Part shown: piece by piece, positions 11,154 through 21,923 of the stretch | Numbering within the stretch: position 1 is the stretch's first letter | How the letters are laid out: every line of letters begins with the position of its first letter | Assembly: GCA_002224055.1 (NCBI GenBank) | Contig: AZLU01000121.1 | Span: 71,464-122,346 of the forward strand | Origin: Pezizomycotina sp. ARF18 | Lineage: Eukaryota; Ascomycota | Length of the DNA: 50,883 nucleotides | Direction of reading: 5' to 3' | Notes under the pieces: model-generated | Seen by the model: the letters and a program-made list of their open reading frames with translations, nothing else | What the model was told of the DNA's origin: nothing | The model's database searches: none | Position numbers and translations under genes: made by a program

Positions 11154-12402
11154 GATGCATGGCGTATGCAGAGAAACTAGAAGATTTCCCAACTTAACAT
11201 TCCCTGACGTTAAGATTATAATGTGACTTCGAAAGGGAAGGAGAGTTGGTCTTTTGGGGAGAGAGGCGTTTTTCCATGGTCAACTTCATCGGCGCCGCCT
11301 TAAGCATCTATTAAAGCTTCTTCATCGCGCAAAGTTTCCAATAAGCCTTCTAAGGAAATTCCATGTTTACAGATATTATAGAATGGCTACAGCGATATCT
11401 ATATCGGCATTACTATTCCATCTTTTAGTATCAAATCACACGATAGCAATTCTTGATGCAATTGAGAGCTCGAGCTCGAGAAACACGGGCGGGCGCCAAA
11501 ACCATATATCGCCTTGGTCGAACGGTCGTCTGAATCCAAAGAGGTCTGATCGCAGAGGCCGAAACTGGGATGATAAGAATAAAAGTTCGATAACAAGTAG
11601 AGTGGATCAATAATATTCCAGCAAGGGGGAAAAAAGATCGGCCGTTTCGAGATGCGACGTGCGACGCCGCTACGGTTATATCTAACAAGGAAGGCCCAGA
11701 ATTGAATCGATCATTTTAAAACTCAGCATGTGCATGCGGAAGTCCTATACCACTGTTCGAAACGGTGGCATACAATGTATCTGTATGATTTTGTCGAGGC
11801 ATCGTTCGGTTTTCGGCTATTAGGATCATCATGGAAGCCGTTGATGTGCCTTCCTAACTTTGACTCCAAATCACAGAGCCAAAAACGGACACGTCTAACC
11901 CTCATAATAAAGTATCTTCCGGTGGATTCTTATGTTCATGTATCCATTACGAAATTATAACATCCTAGAACCCATGTTGCTCATACCCTTATTCCCTGAT
12001 ACCCTTGCGGGCGATGTTCGAAGCGCTTCTCCAGCTTCATTTTTTGTTCCTCTTTTTTGCCTCGCCTCGGTAATCAGGCCTTAAAAGGGGAAAATCAGTC
12101 TCGCCTATCGAAACATTGCAATAATAATAAAAATTCCCTGGAGCTCGAGATACCTGCGTGTCCAGGCGTCCTCCAGAGCCTTACAGGCCCTAGATCACGA
12201 CCTCTTTCCCATTCTAACTAGTATATTTCTTGGCTAGCCGGGAAGTATTCCTAAGCTTTCTTACATCGATACGACTCCTCTTTTACTTATCGTTGGAAAA
12301 ACGCTTGGCTCTTAGGTGAGATACCTAAATATCAATTAGAATAAGGCAGGTCGGAAAAACCTTCATCTCGGGTGGAGTTTGATACGGAGGGATATTCGTC
12401 AA
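11154..12402. other. Intergenic, no supported gene
   Basis: This holds the promoter side of the minus-strand secreted protein gene. The frames 11254-11613 (plus) and 11431-11688 (minus) overlap each other, lack motifs, and are not called. Confidence 0.45.
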
Positions 12403-13179
12403 ATGGAATCTTATCCAACTTTATCTGCCCGAGAAACGTGCTCGGGGACGTGCTCACTAGAGATAGTACGGGTCTCGGTTCCACTTATGCTTCAATCACG
12501 TTTTCAAAGCGATGATAAATATGAAAAGCTCATAATAGTAGTCAGGCAGCTTAGCTGCTTTTTTTTTTTTGTTTTCACGGATATCTGGGACCTTGGCCCT
12601 CCTCTTCCACCTTCAACTCCTTACTGCCACGAGTCCGATACTATTCCTTGCTGGAAAACCTCATCTCTAGAAACTCTCGTACGATTCTTTTTAATCCCTT
12701 TAATATTCTCATTTTCTCTCAGCCTCCCAGGCACGATCGACGGCACGATCGACCGGGGTGACATGGCCCTACTTTTCGCGTTTCTGGTTATCGGAACTAT
12801 AAACGCCGCTACCACGGTGAATAAGCAGAATGACGCCGACCACACAGGAAGTGTGCTGGAAATTCTTACCAAGTTTTACGCACGTGGCAGTGTACTTTGG
12901 GCCTCGTATTTCCCGCTACGCTCGCATTGGCGCGAACCATACCGTGCAGTTAGTTATAAATCTGGTAGCTACATCGCCGATTCCGGTGTCTATGTACGTA
13001 GCACTACGGATAACGACAACGGCAAAGTCTATTTTGAAAGAGGCGTATCTTTTGTAGCCGCGCCCGGGTATACCTTTTATGGGATAGGGCGATTGGCTTC
13101 ACGGAGGATATCCCTAGAACTGTTGTGCATTTGGACCATCATGGGTCGAGTTTTGCAGGGAGGCGTAAGTCGCTCTTAG
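12403..13179 (+). CDS. Unrecognised open frame with internal signal-peptide-like start
   Basis: One frame is open for more than 260 codons (ATG at 12403), longer than chance would readily give in this window, so part of it is probably coding. A second in-frame ATG at 12763 begins MALLFAFLVIGTINAATT, a good secretion-signal-like segment. It is followed by LEILTKFYARGSVLWASYFP and KSGSYIADSGVYVRSTTDN. I favour the second start for the mature reading, because residues before it are hydrophobic and uneven (FFFFVFT, FFLIPLIFSFSLSL). A GTAAGT donor lies at about 13166 just before the stop, so the gene may splice onward. I recognise no family. Confidence 0.4.
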   Translation: MESYPTLSARETCSGTCSLEIVRVSVPLMLQSRFQSDDKYEKLIIVVRQLSCFFFFVFTDIWDLGPPLPPSTPYCHESDTIPCWKTSSLETLVRFFLIPLIFSFSLSLPGTIDGTIDRGDMALLFAFLVIGTINAATTVNKQNDADHTGSVLEILTKFYARGSVLWASYFPLRSHWREPYRAVSYKSGSYIADSGVYVRSTTDNDNGKVYFERGVSFVAAPGYTFYGIGRLASRRISLELLCIWTIMGRVLQGGVSRS

Positions 13180-13385
13180 CTATACGGGGCCGATTTTGTT
13201 GTCGGTTATAGCAACGAACATTAGCTTGTGGGCCAGTCCTATGCTTTTAGTCTGCTTCGGGCATGCAGTTGTAGAATTTTGGAGACGTTTAGGTGATCCT
13301 AAGAAAGCTTCTTAAGTAAATACATTTTAATTACTAGATTCATATTTCATTCGAACTCGAACTAATTCAATCCACTTCCTCTCAG

Positions 13386-14092
13386 ATGTTGTTGATGACC
13401 GATTACATTGGCATTCAGCTCTTCAATACTCACCATCTCAGCCGCGCTTACTTTCTTCCTCTGCTCCCTCCTACACGTTCAGAAACATCGTTCGGTGGTA
13501 ATGCAAATCTCCGCTATTTCTCCGCTGAGACTCGTCGCTCCCCGCGCTCCAGCCCCTCGGTACGCGAGGTCACGCCGGAGTACCTGTCGACCGCCTCCGT
13601 CTCTTTATACGTGCCAAACGGCGGATTTCTATCACCATTATATAGTCGAGCAAGTCTTATCCTTGACGACCGCGTCGGTCACATGAATCCGTGGTCCATT
13701 ATACCACTATCGTCTCTTGAACCCGAAGCTTCGCTGTTCAAGCAGTTTGACCCGAAGTACTTGAATGAAGTCTAAAGAGACTTGCCTTTCTCGACTGGGT
13801 GGGCGACGGTTTCTTCCCTGACGACGAGGATGATGAGGGTAACTTGCCCTCTGGTGCATTCGCGCACGTTCTGAGAACAGACGGGAAACCCTTTCCACTA
13901 GATAGCGATGACGAAGGCGTGCTTAAGGAGCGATTGGATAATTTACATTCTGCGGAATTACCACGCCTCGCAGTCGGTTTGGTCGCTAAACCTAACGCAG
14001 GAAGCGTATGGGAAATCCAAATCGACCCTGAAGGCGGCACGAGGCTTTTCAACCCGCGGTCGAAGTGCTTCCTCGAAAGCGTAGGAAGTTAG
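13386..14092 (+). CDS. Unrecognised acidic protein, possibly secreted (frame-broken)
   Basis: Two frames appear to join. The first is open from 13386 to 13775. In its N-terminal stretch an overlapping frame encodes a strongly hydrophobic run (SSSILTISAALTFFLCSLL), so a signal or membrane anchor broken by a slip is possible. The later part reads LYVPNGGFLSPLYSRASLIL and SLEPEASLFKQFDPKYLNEV. A slip at about 13773 continues into RLAFLDWVGDGFFPDDEDDE, an acidic segment (LPSGAFAHVLRTDGKPFPLD) and GSVWEIQIDPEGGTRLFNPR, ending at 14092. The apparent stop there could be another slip. Family unknown. The acidic, low-cysteine composition differs from the neighbouring small secreted proteins. Confidence 0.42.
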
Positions 14093-14673
14093 ATTCAATA
14101 ACGCAGAGGCGACGTCGCCGCGGATATGTAGCAAAGGCCGTGTGGTCGAGCGGGCAAGTGGGCTGCAACATCGCTCCGCATCGCGGGCCTCAACATTCTC
14201 CATCGTCGACGTCGCTAGCGATGAGAAATCCGTGGGGGTTAAAGGGTCAAATTGCGCAGATTGACTTGTGGCATGGAAGTGTTCAAAGCGCTATACCGCT
14301 TCCGCGTTGTGATGGCGGAAGCGAAGTCTTACAGAGGTCAATTCGTCATCGGCGGCGATGCGGAACACTTGGTAGCGCGAAAGCGACCAGTAATGTTGTC
14401 ACACTGTTCCTTTCACTGCATCATGCGGTGCTTGCGGTCACTGCCCTTATCGCGCAGAGTAGGAGGAATAAGAAGATAAAGAGATGTGTTGGGATCAGCA
14501 TATCCGCTGTTTCGTGCTGTGCTGTTGTTTACCGTGGCTCAGCGATGATGAAGATTGGATATGTAGCTCCCGTGGAGAAGAAGGTCGTGAGATTGGAGGA
14601 ATATTTGGCTGTGATAGGGCTGAGCTCACTGTTAATAGACTTTATAGATATCCTAGGCGTGTATTCTTTGTAA
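14093..14673 (+). other. Possible downstream coding continuation, unresolved
   Basis: Several frames on the plus strand stay open in turn: GTG-started 14065-14673, and 14252-14479 with TCGMEVFKALYRFRVVMAEA. This is the pattern seen where real genes in this window are broken by slips. None shows a recognisable motif. It may be the 3' part of the acidic-protein gene or noncoding. Confidence 0.25.
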
Positions 14674-15315
14674 GCATTGAACTATGGCATATCTCAGGGC
14701 TGTTACTTCCTGTTTCACTTCAAGTAGATATATATCTAACGCATCACGCTTTTATACTTATAAATATTTAGTGTCTATGAGATTCTTCTGAGGCGAAACT
14801 TACTCTTGTTCTCTGCCTAGTAATGTAGCAACTAGATGCATATTGTAAATCATTACCGCTACTTTCATTCTGAAGTCTAAAAAAGAAAAAAGAAAGAAAA
14901 CCGTTCAAGAAAATAGCAAAAATATAGCAGCCATACCGGAAATTGAACCCGAGGTCATACGCATCTTCCCAAGCCTCGTCTAACCTAACAGACCCTTGTA
15001 ACAATCGTCTTTACAACTTAGTTAAGAGAGGAAGAAACGGCAATGAGCTGAAAGTTGGCAGCCAAAATCGACACCTTATACCCAATTGCACTCAGATGGG
15101 AAGGAAAGCTATCACATGAAAGGTCATTTTGGCTCCCTGGAGATGACACTCTGAGAAGTTTCAAAAGTTTTGGCGATTAAGAGCAATTACGAACCCTCCT
15201 TTCATATTATGAGTTTAAGTCTACACTGTCGTACAAGATTCGTTCATCTAAATCTCAAATCTCGTCCCTCAAATCAAAAGTCCAAGTCCATTTACCATTA
15301 TAATTCAGGCCAGGT
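14674..15315. other. Intergenic, no supported gene
   Basis: AT-rich. No recognisable frame, repeat or RNA gene seen. Confidence 0.5.
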
Positions 15316-15701
15316 TCACTCAGCGTAGCAGATAAAGCTCCCTAAAGAATGATCCCAATTCATATTATTATGTCCGTTCAAATGAACCATATCACTGGAA
15401 CCCGGGTAGCGGATCGTGTATGTGCTTTCATCACTCAGATCCGTCGGGACGGGGTTCGTGCAGTCTTTGTTGCCCCAGAGGTAGCATTTCGTTCCCGGGT
15501 CCGGGCCCATGGAACGCACGTGCTGGAAGTAAGGCGCGTCGAGGCCGATGCAGACGCCGAGGGTTGCACTTTGTAGGCGCAGTTTTTCCAGTTGTAGTCT
15601 GTGCAGAGGTAGATGCCACCGACGGTGCGCTTGTCTAAGGAGGCGGCGGATGCGGTGGTAGCCGCGAGGGTGGAGATCAGAAGGGCTTTTAGGGCGACCA
15701 T
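15316..15701 (-). CDS. Small secreted cysteine protein, beta/gamma-crystallin-like, intronless copy
   Basis: ATG at 15699-15701. MVALKALLISTLAATTASA is a signal peptide, SLDKR is a Kex2-like site, and the mature part begins TVGGIYLCTDYNWKNCAYKV. A one-base loss in a CCC run (near 15555) shifts to VCIGLDAPYFQHVRSMGPD, then GTKCYLWGNKDCTN, and finally WDHSLGSFICYAE before the stop. The spacing YLC...NC...CIGLD...VRSMGPDxGTxCxL...C...GSFxCY matches the beta/gamma-crystallin-like pattern of many small fungal secreted proteins. The assignment rests on pattern alone. There is no intron, whereas the relative at 17577 has two. About 128 residues if the single slip is repaired. Function unknown; likely apoplastic or cell-wall. 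Confidence 0.78.
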
Positions 15702-17576
15702 GGTGGTGGGCTGGTGTAGGTATAGGGCAAATGATTTTGGTAGGAGTATGGATGGTTGTCAGTTTGTTTGGGAGGTGTCTGGGCAGGAGAAGGGTAGCGA
15801 TATATACACTCTGTGGCTGACTGCAGAATATATACCTGAAGCGATTTCATGGCTGTCACAAACTTGGTATCGATATGCCCCGGAAGGGATGATCAAGATA
15901 GGCCATAAAGTCTATGGTTGCCTGATCGTCGAGGCGGGATCGCTGGAAATGTCAGCATTGCCATATACTCGGGAAAAGGATTACTATGATGAAATTCAAC
16001 CTAGTTCAAAATTCCTGTTAACAGGTTCACGGCTGCTACCGTCTTCCAGCTTACGACTTCTCAGCTAGAAGATTTCTTATAAGTTGAAATCAAAAGGCAG
16101 CGTCGCCTAACCATGATCTTGCAGCTCTCGTTTTCTATCTTGGCCTACATACGTATAATTTAGAACCATGATAAACATAGGAACCGTTACCAACCCCGTG
16201 TAAATGGCAGCTAGGACATGGGCCAGGGCGTAACAGCAGATGATTAATATAAAGGTATTATCAGGCGAATGGACGCTCCGGGATATGCTTTCCGTGATTC
16301 CAGAACAACGGCAGAGCGGCAAATTTACAAAACATCCTTGTTGACATTTTCACGATCTCTCTCCTTCCTTCTGAAGGACGACGAGTAGCAAGGCTTAGCA
16401 AACTTCCAGATCACGGTAATAAGGGCATCATGATAGCAACAAGCAGCCGTCTTTATAATAGTTAAAGGATTTAAAATTAAAGTTAACTCGGAGGAATCGG
16501 AGGAGAGCAGGCCTTGTTCCCAGAAGATCAACCAGGGGCTCGAGCGCTGGAAATATTAAAACGGGCACTTTCCCTTTTTGGACTGAAAATTTTAAAATCT
16601 ACTGGGGTTTAAACACTCGCCAAGCGTAAGCCCTCCTGATTAGGAGTGTAACCGAGGAATTTTATTTCGGAATAATCGGAACCCTCTTGAGCCTTATAAA
16701 AGTAGAGTTTCGGGCAATGATTGTCGTAAGAGCGCCTTCCACCTTGTACGAGTTCTATGAGACAAGAAGCGCTTAAGTACTCTTCTATGGCTCAGGGAAC
16801 AAGGTAAATCCGCATTAATTCCAGTGTAGGTGAGCTTTTTTAGGTTTCCCTTGAAGAAACTGCGGTACGCGTATACGATAGAGCCTTCTATTATGATCCC
16901 AGGTATCAAGGAAGGCTATGAAAGACCCTGGGCTGCGAGTCGCCTCCGCTCGCTGGATGACATCAGATGGTAGGCTAATATCTAAATCCGACAAGGTTGG
17001 AAGTGTATGAAGAATTAAGACACTGACAATAATCCATGAGGTAGATCCTTGATAACGATAATGATATCGGATGACCCGGCAAAGTTGGGAAAGTCGCAAC
17101 GAACGCCAATGTTCAACTCCATGACGGGAAATGGATCTTATGAATGGGGAGCTTACGAGCTTACGCCAGAAGGGTAATTAATCAAAAGATTGTTGATACG
17201 ATAGCGTAGAAAATTTATTCTGTTTTCTGGAATGATCTAATGTATAACTAAAATGAATCGTGTATGAATCATCAATTGGTGTTACATGATCCCAGAAGGA
17301 ATTCATTTGTAGCATGTCGAAATTGTTAGGCGAGACGCGATACGGCTCATGGCATCGGCATGGCACGGAAGGATTATACGGATCGGAAAACACTTGTAGT
17401 TTTATCTCTGCCTTGGTTTAGATAGTTGGAAGAAATCTTGGCTGTGAATTTACTATAAAGCCCCAGAAATACCCCAACATCAGCGTCGAGACCAGAAGCC
17501 ATCGAACTGCATACTTATCCTCAAACCACGCGTCATCCTTATCCATCAGATATCCTTCACTCCATTTACCGTCACA
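15702..17576. other. Intergenic between the two crystallin-like secreted genes
   Basis: The two genes point away from each other (minus, then plus), so this 1.9-kb stretch holds both promoters. Frames 15613-16068, 16815-17099 and 17178-17393 have no motif, signal peptide or splice partner that I can support. Confidence 0.45.
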
Positions 17577-18115
17577 ATGCTCTCCGTCAAGGCTCTCTTC
17601 ACCCTGCTCGCCGCCACTGCGGCCGTGGCGATGCCTACCGATGCCATCGAGAAGCGTACTGTTGGTGGTGTACGTAAAACCTCCTGAATCACTCCTAGTA
17701 GCTCTTTGATAATTCAGCTAACACTTGCTCGTCTTTAAGATCTACCTTTGCCACGGCACAAACTGGCAAGACTGCTCCTACAAAGTTCAGCCGCTGAGGA
17801 CGTGCATCGGCCTTGATTCGCCGTGGTACCACAACGTCCGCTCTATGGGTCCCGACCAGGGCACTACGTGTATTCTTCATAGGTAAGATATCTTCTTCTG
17901 AGCTTATAGTCTATATTAGATACCGGCAGTTTTACTGATAAAATTTACGAAACATCTAGCGACAAGAACTGCAAGTCCGACGCTTGGGATCAGAAGTCTA
18001 CCATCCAATATCCGGTACGGGTGACATGAACAAGGTCAACGGCTTCGATACGAACTGGAACGATAACTTGGGTAGCTTCTGGTGCGATCGGACGTTTGGG
18101 TGGACCGGTAACTAA
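17577..18115 (+). CDS. Small secreted cysteine protein, beta/gamma-crystallin-like, two-intron copy
   Basis: Exons 17577-17669, 17740-17882 and 17960-18115. Introns are 70 nt (GTACGT to TTTAAG) and 77 nt (GTAAGA to TCTAG). MLSVKALFTLLAATAAVA is a signal peptide, IEKR a Kex2-like site, and the mature protein begins TVGG, then IYLCHGTNWQDCSYKVQPL, CIGLDSPWYHNVRSMGPD, GTTCILHS, DKNCKSDAWDQKSTIQYP. A one-base loss at CCGGTACGG shifts to GDMNKVNGFDTNWNDNLGSF and WCDRTFGWTGN before TAA at 18113. Cysteine positions and the motifs TVGGIYLC, KVQPL, CIGLD and VRSMGPD match the copy at 15316-15701. It is a secreted protein of unknown role and a plausible effector-like protein. Confidence 0.8.
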
Positions 18116-18304
18116 ATACACTACAGATCGTTGGTAGAGTCATCATAGAGTTTCAATTTAACGTGGGCGACGTGGTTGTGTAAAATATATTAGATGGTTT
18201 GGTTCCAGAAAATAGAAATGCAATCTACCGAATTCAGAATTAATAGTATCATGCTATTCGCCGATTTTATATTTCCGTTTAAAAAGTTGCATTCATAAAA
18301 AGTA
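18116..18304. other. 3' flank of the crystallin-like gene
   Basis: AT-rich 3' region up to the inverted-repeat element. It ends in AAAAAGTA, the putative left target-site duplication (18297-18304). Confidence 0.5.
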
Positions 18305-18775
18305 GGGTCGAGCTATATCGAGCCCCCAAAATAATATATCGAGCTCCCTCCGTAATAAAGAGGTAAAAAAAAGAAAGGAAAAAAAAGCAAGTCGCCGCAG
18401 GACGTGCAATGCACATGGGAGCTACAGCAGAGACAGCACCTTTAGTAGAGGCAATTGAGGCAGTAGAGGCAGTAGAGGCAATAGAGTAACGGTGGCAGTA
18501 GAGACAGCGGAGGTAGCGCCGCTAGTTGCTGCCTCTGCAAAACTACCGCTATAATATTATATATGCGCATGTATTTTATATTTATGATATTAAATAGGAA
18601 CACGCGGATACAGATGTACCACTTAAGCGACGTTTGGAGGCCATAATTTGGAGTAGCTACTGTTTATATGCCTTGATTTTGTGGACGACGGCCTATATTT
18701 TTTTCTTCTTTTTTTGGCCTCTATGCTGAGTGGGGCTCGATATATCAATTTTGGGGGCTCGATATAGCTCGACCC
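18305..18775. mobile_element. MITE-like element with long terminal inverted repeats (hAT-type features)
   Basis: The left end begins GGGTCGAGCTATATCGAGCC. The reverse complement of the right end begins with the same 28 bases, and similarity continues for about 45 bp. A looser second zone (AAGAGG/TAGAGG followed by A-rich sequence) extends it towards 85 bp. TATATCGAGC occurs twice within each arm, like subterminal repeats bound by transposases. AAAAAGTA flanks the left end and AAAAAGTA, after one extra A, the right end: an 8-bp duplication as made by hAT transposases. The 471-bp body has no transposase frame, so it is a non-autonomous element. The one-base offset of the right duplication fits the homopolymer error common in this window. 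The superfamily is inferred only from the 8-bp duplication. Confidence 0.78.
18439..18527. repeat. Imperfect GGCAGTAGA tandem repeat inside the MITE
   Basis: Repeated GGCAGTAGA/GGCAATAGA units (about 6-8, imperfect) in the left half of the inverted-repeat element. There is no matching tract in the right half, so it is internal cargo or a later expansion. Confidence 0.65.
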
Positions 18776-19699
18776 AAAAAAGTAACGTAAAAGCCATCCT
18801 ATTCCTGTATGTTCGCTGAATCGCAATATTAAGGACATATCTCCTATCTATTAGAAAGGTAATTCCTGCGGTTTTCAAGCTTTCATCTATCCATGCATCT
18901 ATTTAAACAGGATTAAGCACTGTAAACGAAACACCACATTTCACCTGGAATGAAAATACTCCATTGTTGACTGATATATTATTATATACTTATATAAAGA
19001 GATAACACACAGAAGGCATGGCCGGCTCTTTGGCGACGAGAAGCTCCTTGTATACGCCTCGCCATGTATCGCTCTACCCTGAAAGCCGTGTACAACACTA
19101 GTGAATTCCATTTATCTCAACGTTGCAAATAAATGATGCGGAACGGTCTTTCTAAAATACTACGGCCTAGAATCCTGAATTATACTAGTAAGCGTTTCGT
19201 TAAAATGTACCTAAGTATCATCGAATTTAAGAGCATATCAGCGCATCTGTCATAAGCTTCTCGACTATGTTCCGCAGTCAATAGCTTATTATTTGGATTT
19301 CTAATATATAAGCTTAGAAATTCCTCATAGTAACCAAACTTTAGACAATGGAAGATTTGAAGACCAACACAATAATCTTATAAGTTTTCTACTCACCTGG
19401 GCAGAAACTTTCTTATTTTATTTTATTTTATTTCTTTCTGATACCATATTTGTTATAGCCGCCGTTTTTACCTTTTCCAAATTAAAAAAAAAAAAAAAAA
19501 AAAGACAAAAGAACTACAAACAACTCCTTCATCCATTTCAAATATAAGTCATCTCGCGATTGACGCTAATAAAGCCTAGATATTTCCGGCGAGTATCTTA
19601 ACAACGTTGCGACTCTTCGTTTACGGGTCAATTTGCTCGAGCTAATTTACACTTCTCAAAGCTCTCATAAATCAAATCGACATCACCCAACCTCAGAAA
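18776..19699. other. Intergenic, no supported gene
   Basis: AT-rich, with an A run near 19484-19503. This is the likely promoter region of the gene at 19700. Confidence 0.5.
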
Positions 19700-20015
19700 A
19701 TGCCGAACCCAAATACTACTATCGCCAACCTCCGCGATAAGCGCGCGTTCTCAACCTGGAGCAAGGTCCGTCGGAAGACGAAATTAGCCATATTTACTAC
19801 CGCAGCCCCGATGGCTTCCGCTACTTCCGGGGCCGACATTGGTGTCTCCTCGGCGAGATCACGGAGTGTCTTATGGCCATGGGTCGCCTGCACCTCAAGC
19901 TGAGGGATAGGAAATGGGAAGAGTTCTCATTGCAACCTAAGAAAGCTTATTCATGACCCATGTATTAGGGCAAGATGGGAGAGCGACTACGATTTGCTTG
20001 CTCGCCACACGCTGA
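19700..20015 (+). pseudogene. Truncated paralogue of the MYND-gene N-terminal domain
   Basis: ATG at 19700 gives MPNPNTTIANLRDKRAFSTW. After a slip at about 19785 it reads DEISHIYYRSPDGFRYFRGR, then HWCLLGEIT and MGRLHLKLRDRKWEEFSLQ. A further slip gives LFMTHVLGQDGRATTICLLA up to TGA at 20013. IANLRD and RHWCLLxEIT match the first exon of the gene at 8933 in the same order and spacing. No CxxC pairs follow within the next 300 bp on this strand, so the MYND finger is missing. It may be a stand-alone gene with slip errors or a decaying copy. I lean to a degenerate or truncated paralogue because two or more breaks occur in a short stretch and the second half is absent. Confidence 0.6.
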
Positions 20016-21923
20016 AGGATATTGCGTTAGTTGAGGTGATGGGATCACGCCAAGAGGCCTGTTGAACTGTGTGGAGAATAGCGATTCGTTTTCACCACGT
20101 ACGGCGTAAAGGGCTTGACGGAGATCGCACCAACTCCCCACGTACGCGGCTCCGAAGTGAAGGTACTCGGTATGGCAACCTTGGGGTCAAGGGCTGTAAT
20201 TCCGAATTTGCGAAGGTCACAGTTGAGGGCTTTGAGTCACACGTCTCCTTTCGCCTTGCCACACTCAAGCACCTCCGAAAGTTGTGCGCTAAAGGACAGC
20301 AGCGCATGGGTTTTGACGGGGAGGTAGGCGGATTGGCATGAACGCTGGCGCTGTCATTGGCACCGGCGAAACTTCAGTGTCGACATCCTTCCAAACTTCC
20401 TTTTTTCTCCCGGCCAATAATATTCTAAATTGGGCGCAGGCCTTGCTTGGCGAACCCGTCGAGGCCGTAGTCTACAGTCCCTAGGACCTGATCGGCGCCT
20501 TTGGCACCAGCTCAGAGAGCACAAAGTAGTAGTAAGAGCCTTCCCTAAAACTTCCCATCTTTTCTGGCTATCTACAAAAATTGCTAACGACATGATTATA
20601 TTTCCATATGGAACAAGCATATTCTGCTTCCTATAAACCTTTATATATACTCTTGGTTTCTATCTCAATTGCTTCTAATATCTATTAATCCCTAGTACCT
20701 GGATTTTACAGCAATATGCAGGCTAAATCTTATTTTTTATTATTATTTTTTTTTCCTCTCTTAACAGAACTAAACAGTTCACTTGTTTCGAGCCTTATAC
20801 TTAAGATGATCTTCAGTCCAACTCTGCTTTCAGTTTCAACTTTCTAGCTACTCGCACGCTAACATTTATGTTACTAAACTCCAGTCTATTCAGTCTATTC
20901 CGTTTCAATGCTTCACATTTTCTCAAAGAATAAATCAGTACTCTAACGTCGCATATTCTTTAATGTAAATAAGATGAAGATAATTTTCACATTATTTTTA
21001 TCTTGTTGATAATACTGCGTCTATCTGTTATTAGATTTATAAATTTGGTTCTCAACTAAATTATCTTTCACTCGACCTACGCCCTATTTCAGAAAACTGA
21101 AACATCGCTACTCAATTAATATATATGGCAACGTTGTGCAGCGATATGGACTTTCTCAAGATATAAGACACACATAGAGTATTTGCCTAAACAGTATTAA
21201 GTGAAAGTTCTGGAGTATAGCAACAGACCAATCTTTTTCATAGCAACAGGGGAATGACATCCTAGTATCTAACTCCCTCCTTTGCGTAAGTCCTAGCCAT
21301 TAAAAAATGAGTAATATCTTCTTGAAACACTTGTGCGGGCTTATGCGTTGGTATATGCCTTCATAAAACTAATTCTCTTCGTCTTCGATCTAATATTCAG
21401 TAAGACTTATTGTAAACGGTAACTGAATTCCCTTGCTATCTTCAGAAATATTTAAATTGTTTAAATTGCTCATATCTCCCATGCACTGACTCTAGAGAAA
21501 CAAACTCCATGAGGGAAAAAATTCTGCTTCGATTATGATTACAGTTAGATCGTGGAAATGAAACACTCTCACTCAAAAGTAAAACATGCAAGCCAGTAAA
21601 CAACGGGCATCTTTTAAAGTTTGTTTCATTTTTTGACGATGAAGCCTTTGCAAGCCGAGACACAAATGAGCGATGCCAAGCTCATCGGAGAAACTTCGTT
21701 ACAGTGGACCTCTGGCCGAGTAAAGATCCAAAGTAACCCGCATCCTCCGATCCGGAGCCCGACCGAAAAATGACTCTGAGGCGCTCGTGAATCTTTGTAG
21801 GATTTAAAATGCGCAGATTCCCACTTCAGATGGAACTTTTGCAAAGGAATAAATGTTTGTAAACACCGCATCCACCTGAAAGACCGACTCCGAACCGTCC
21901 ACCACCTTCCAAAGAGTACCGTC
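20016..21923. other. Intergenic, no supported gene
   Basis: AT-rich. Frames near 20069-20341 overlap on both strands and show no motif. Nothing else seen. Confidence 0.45.
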
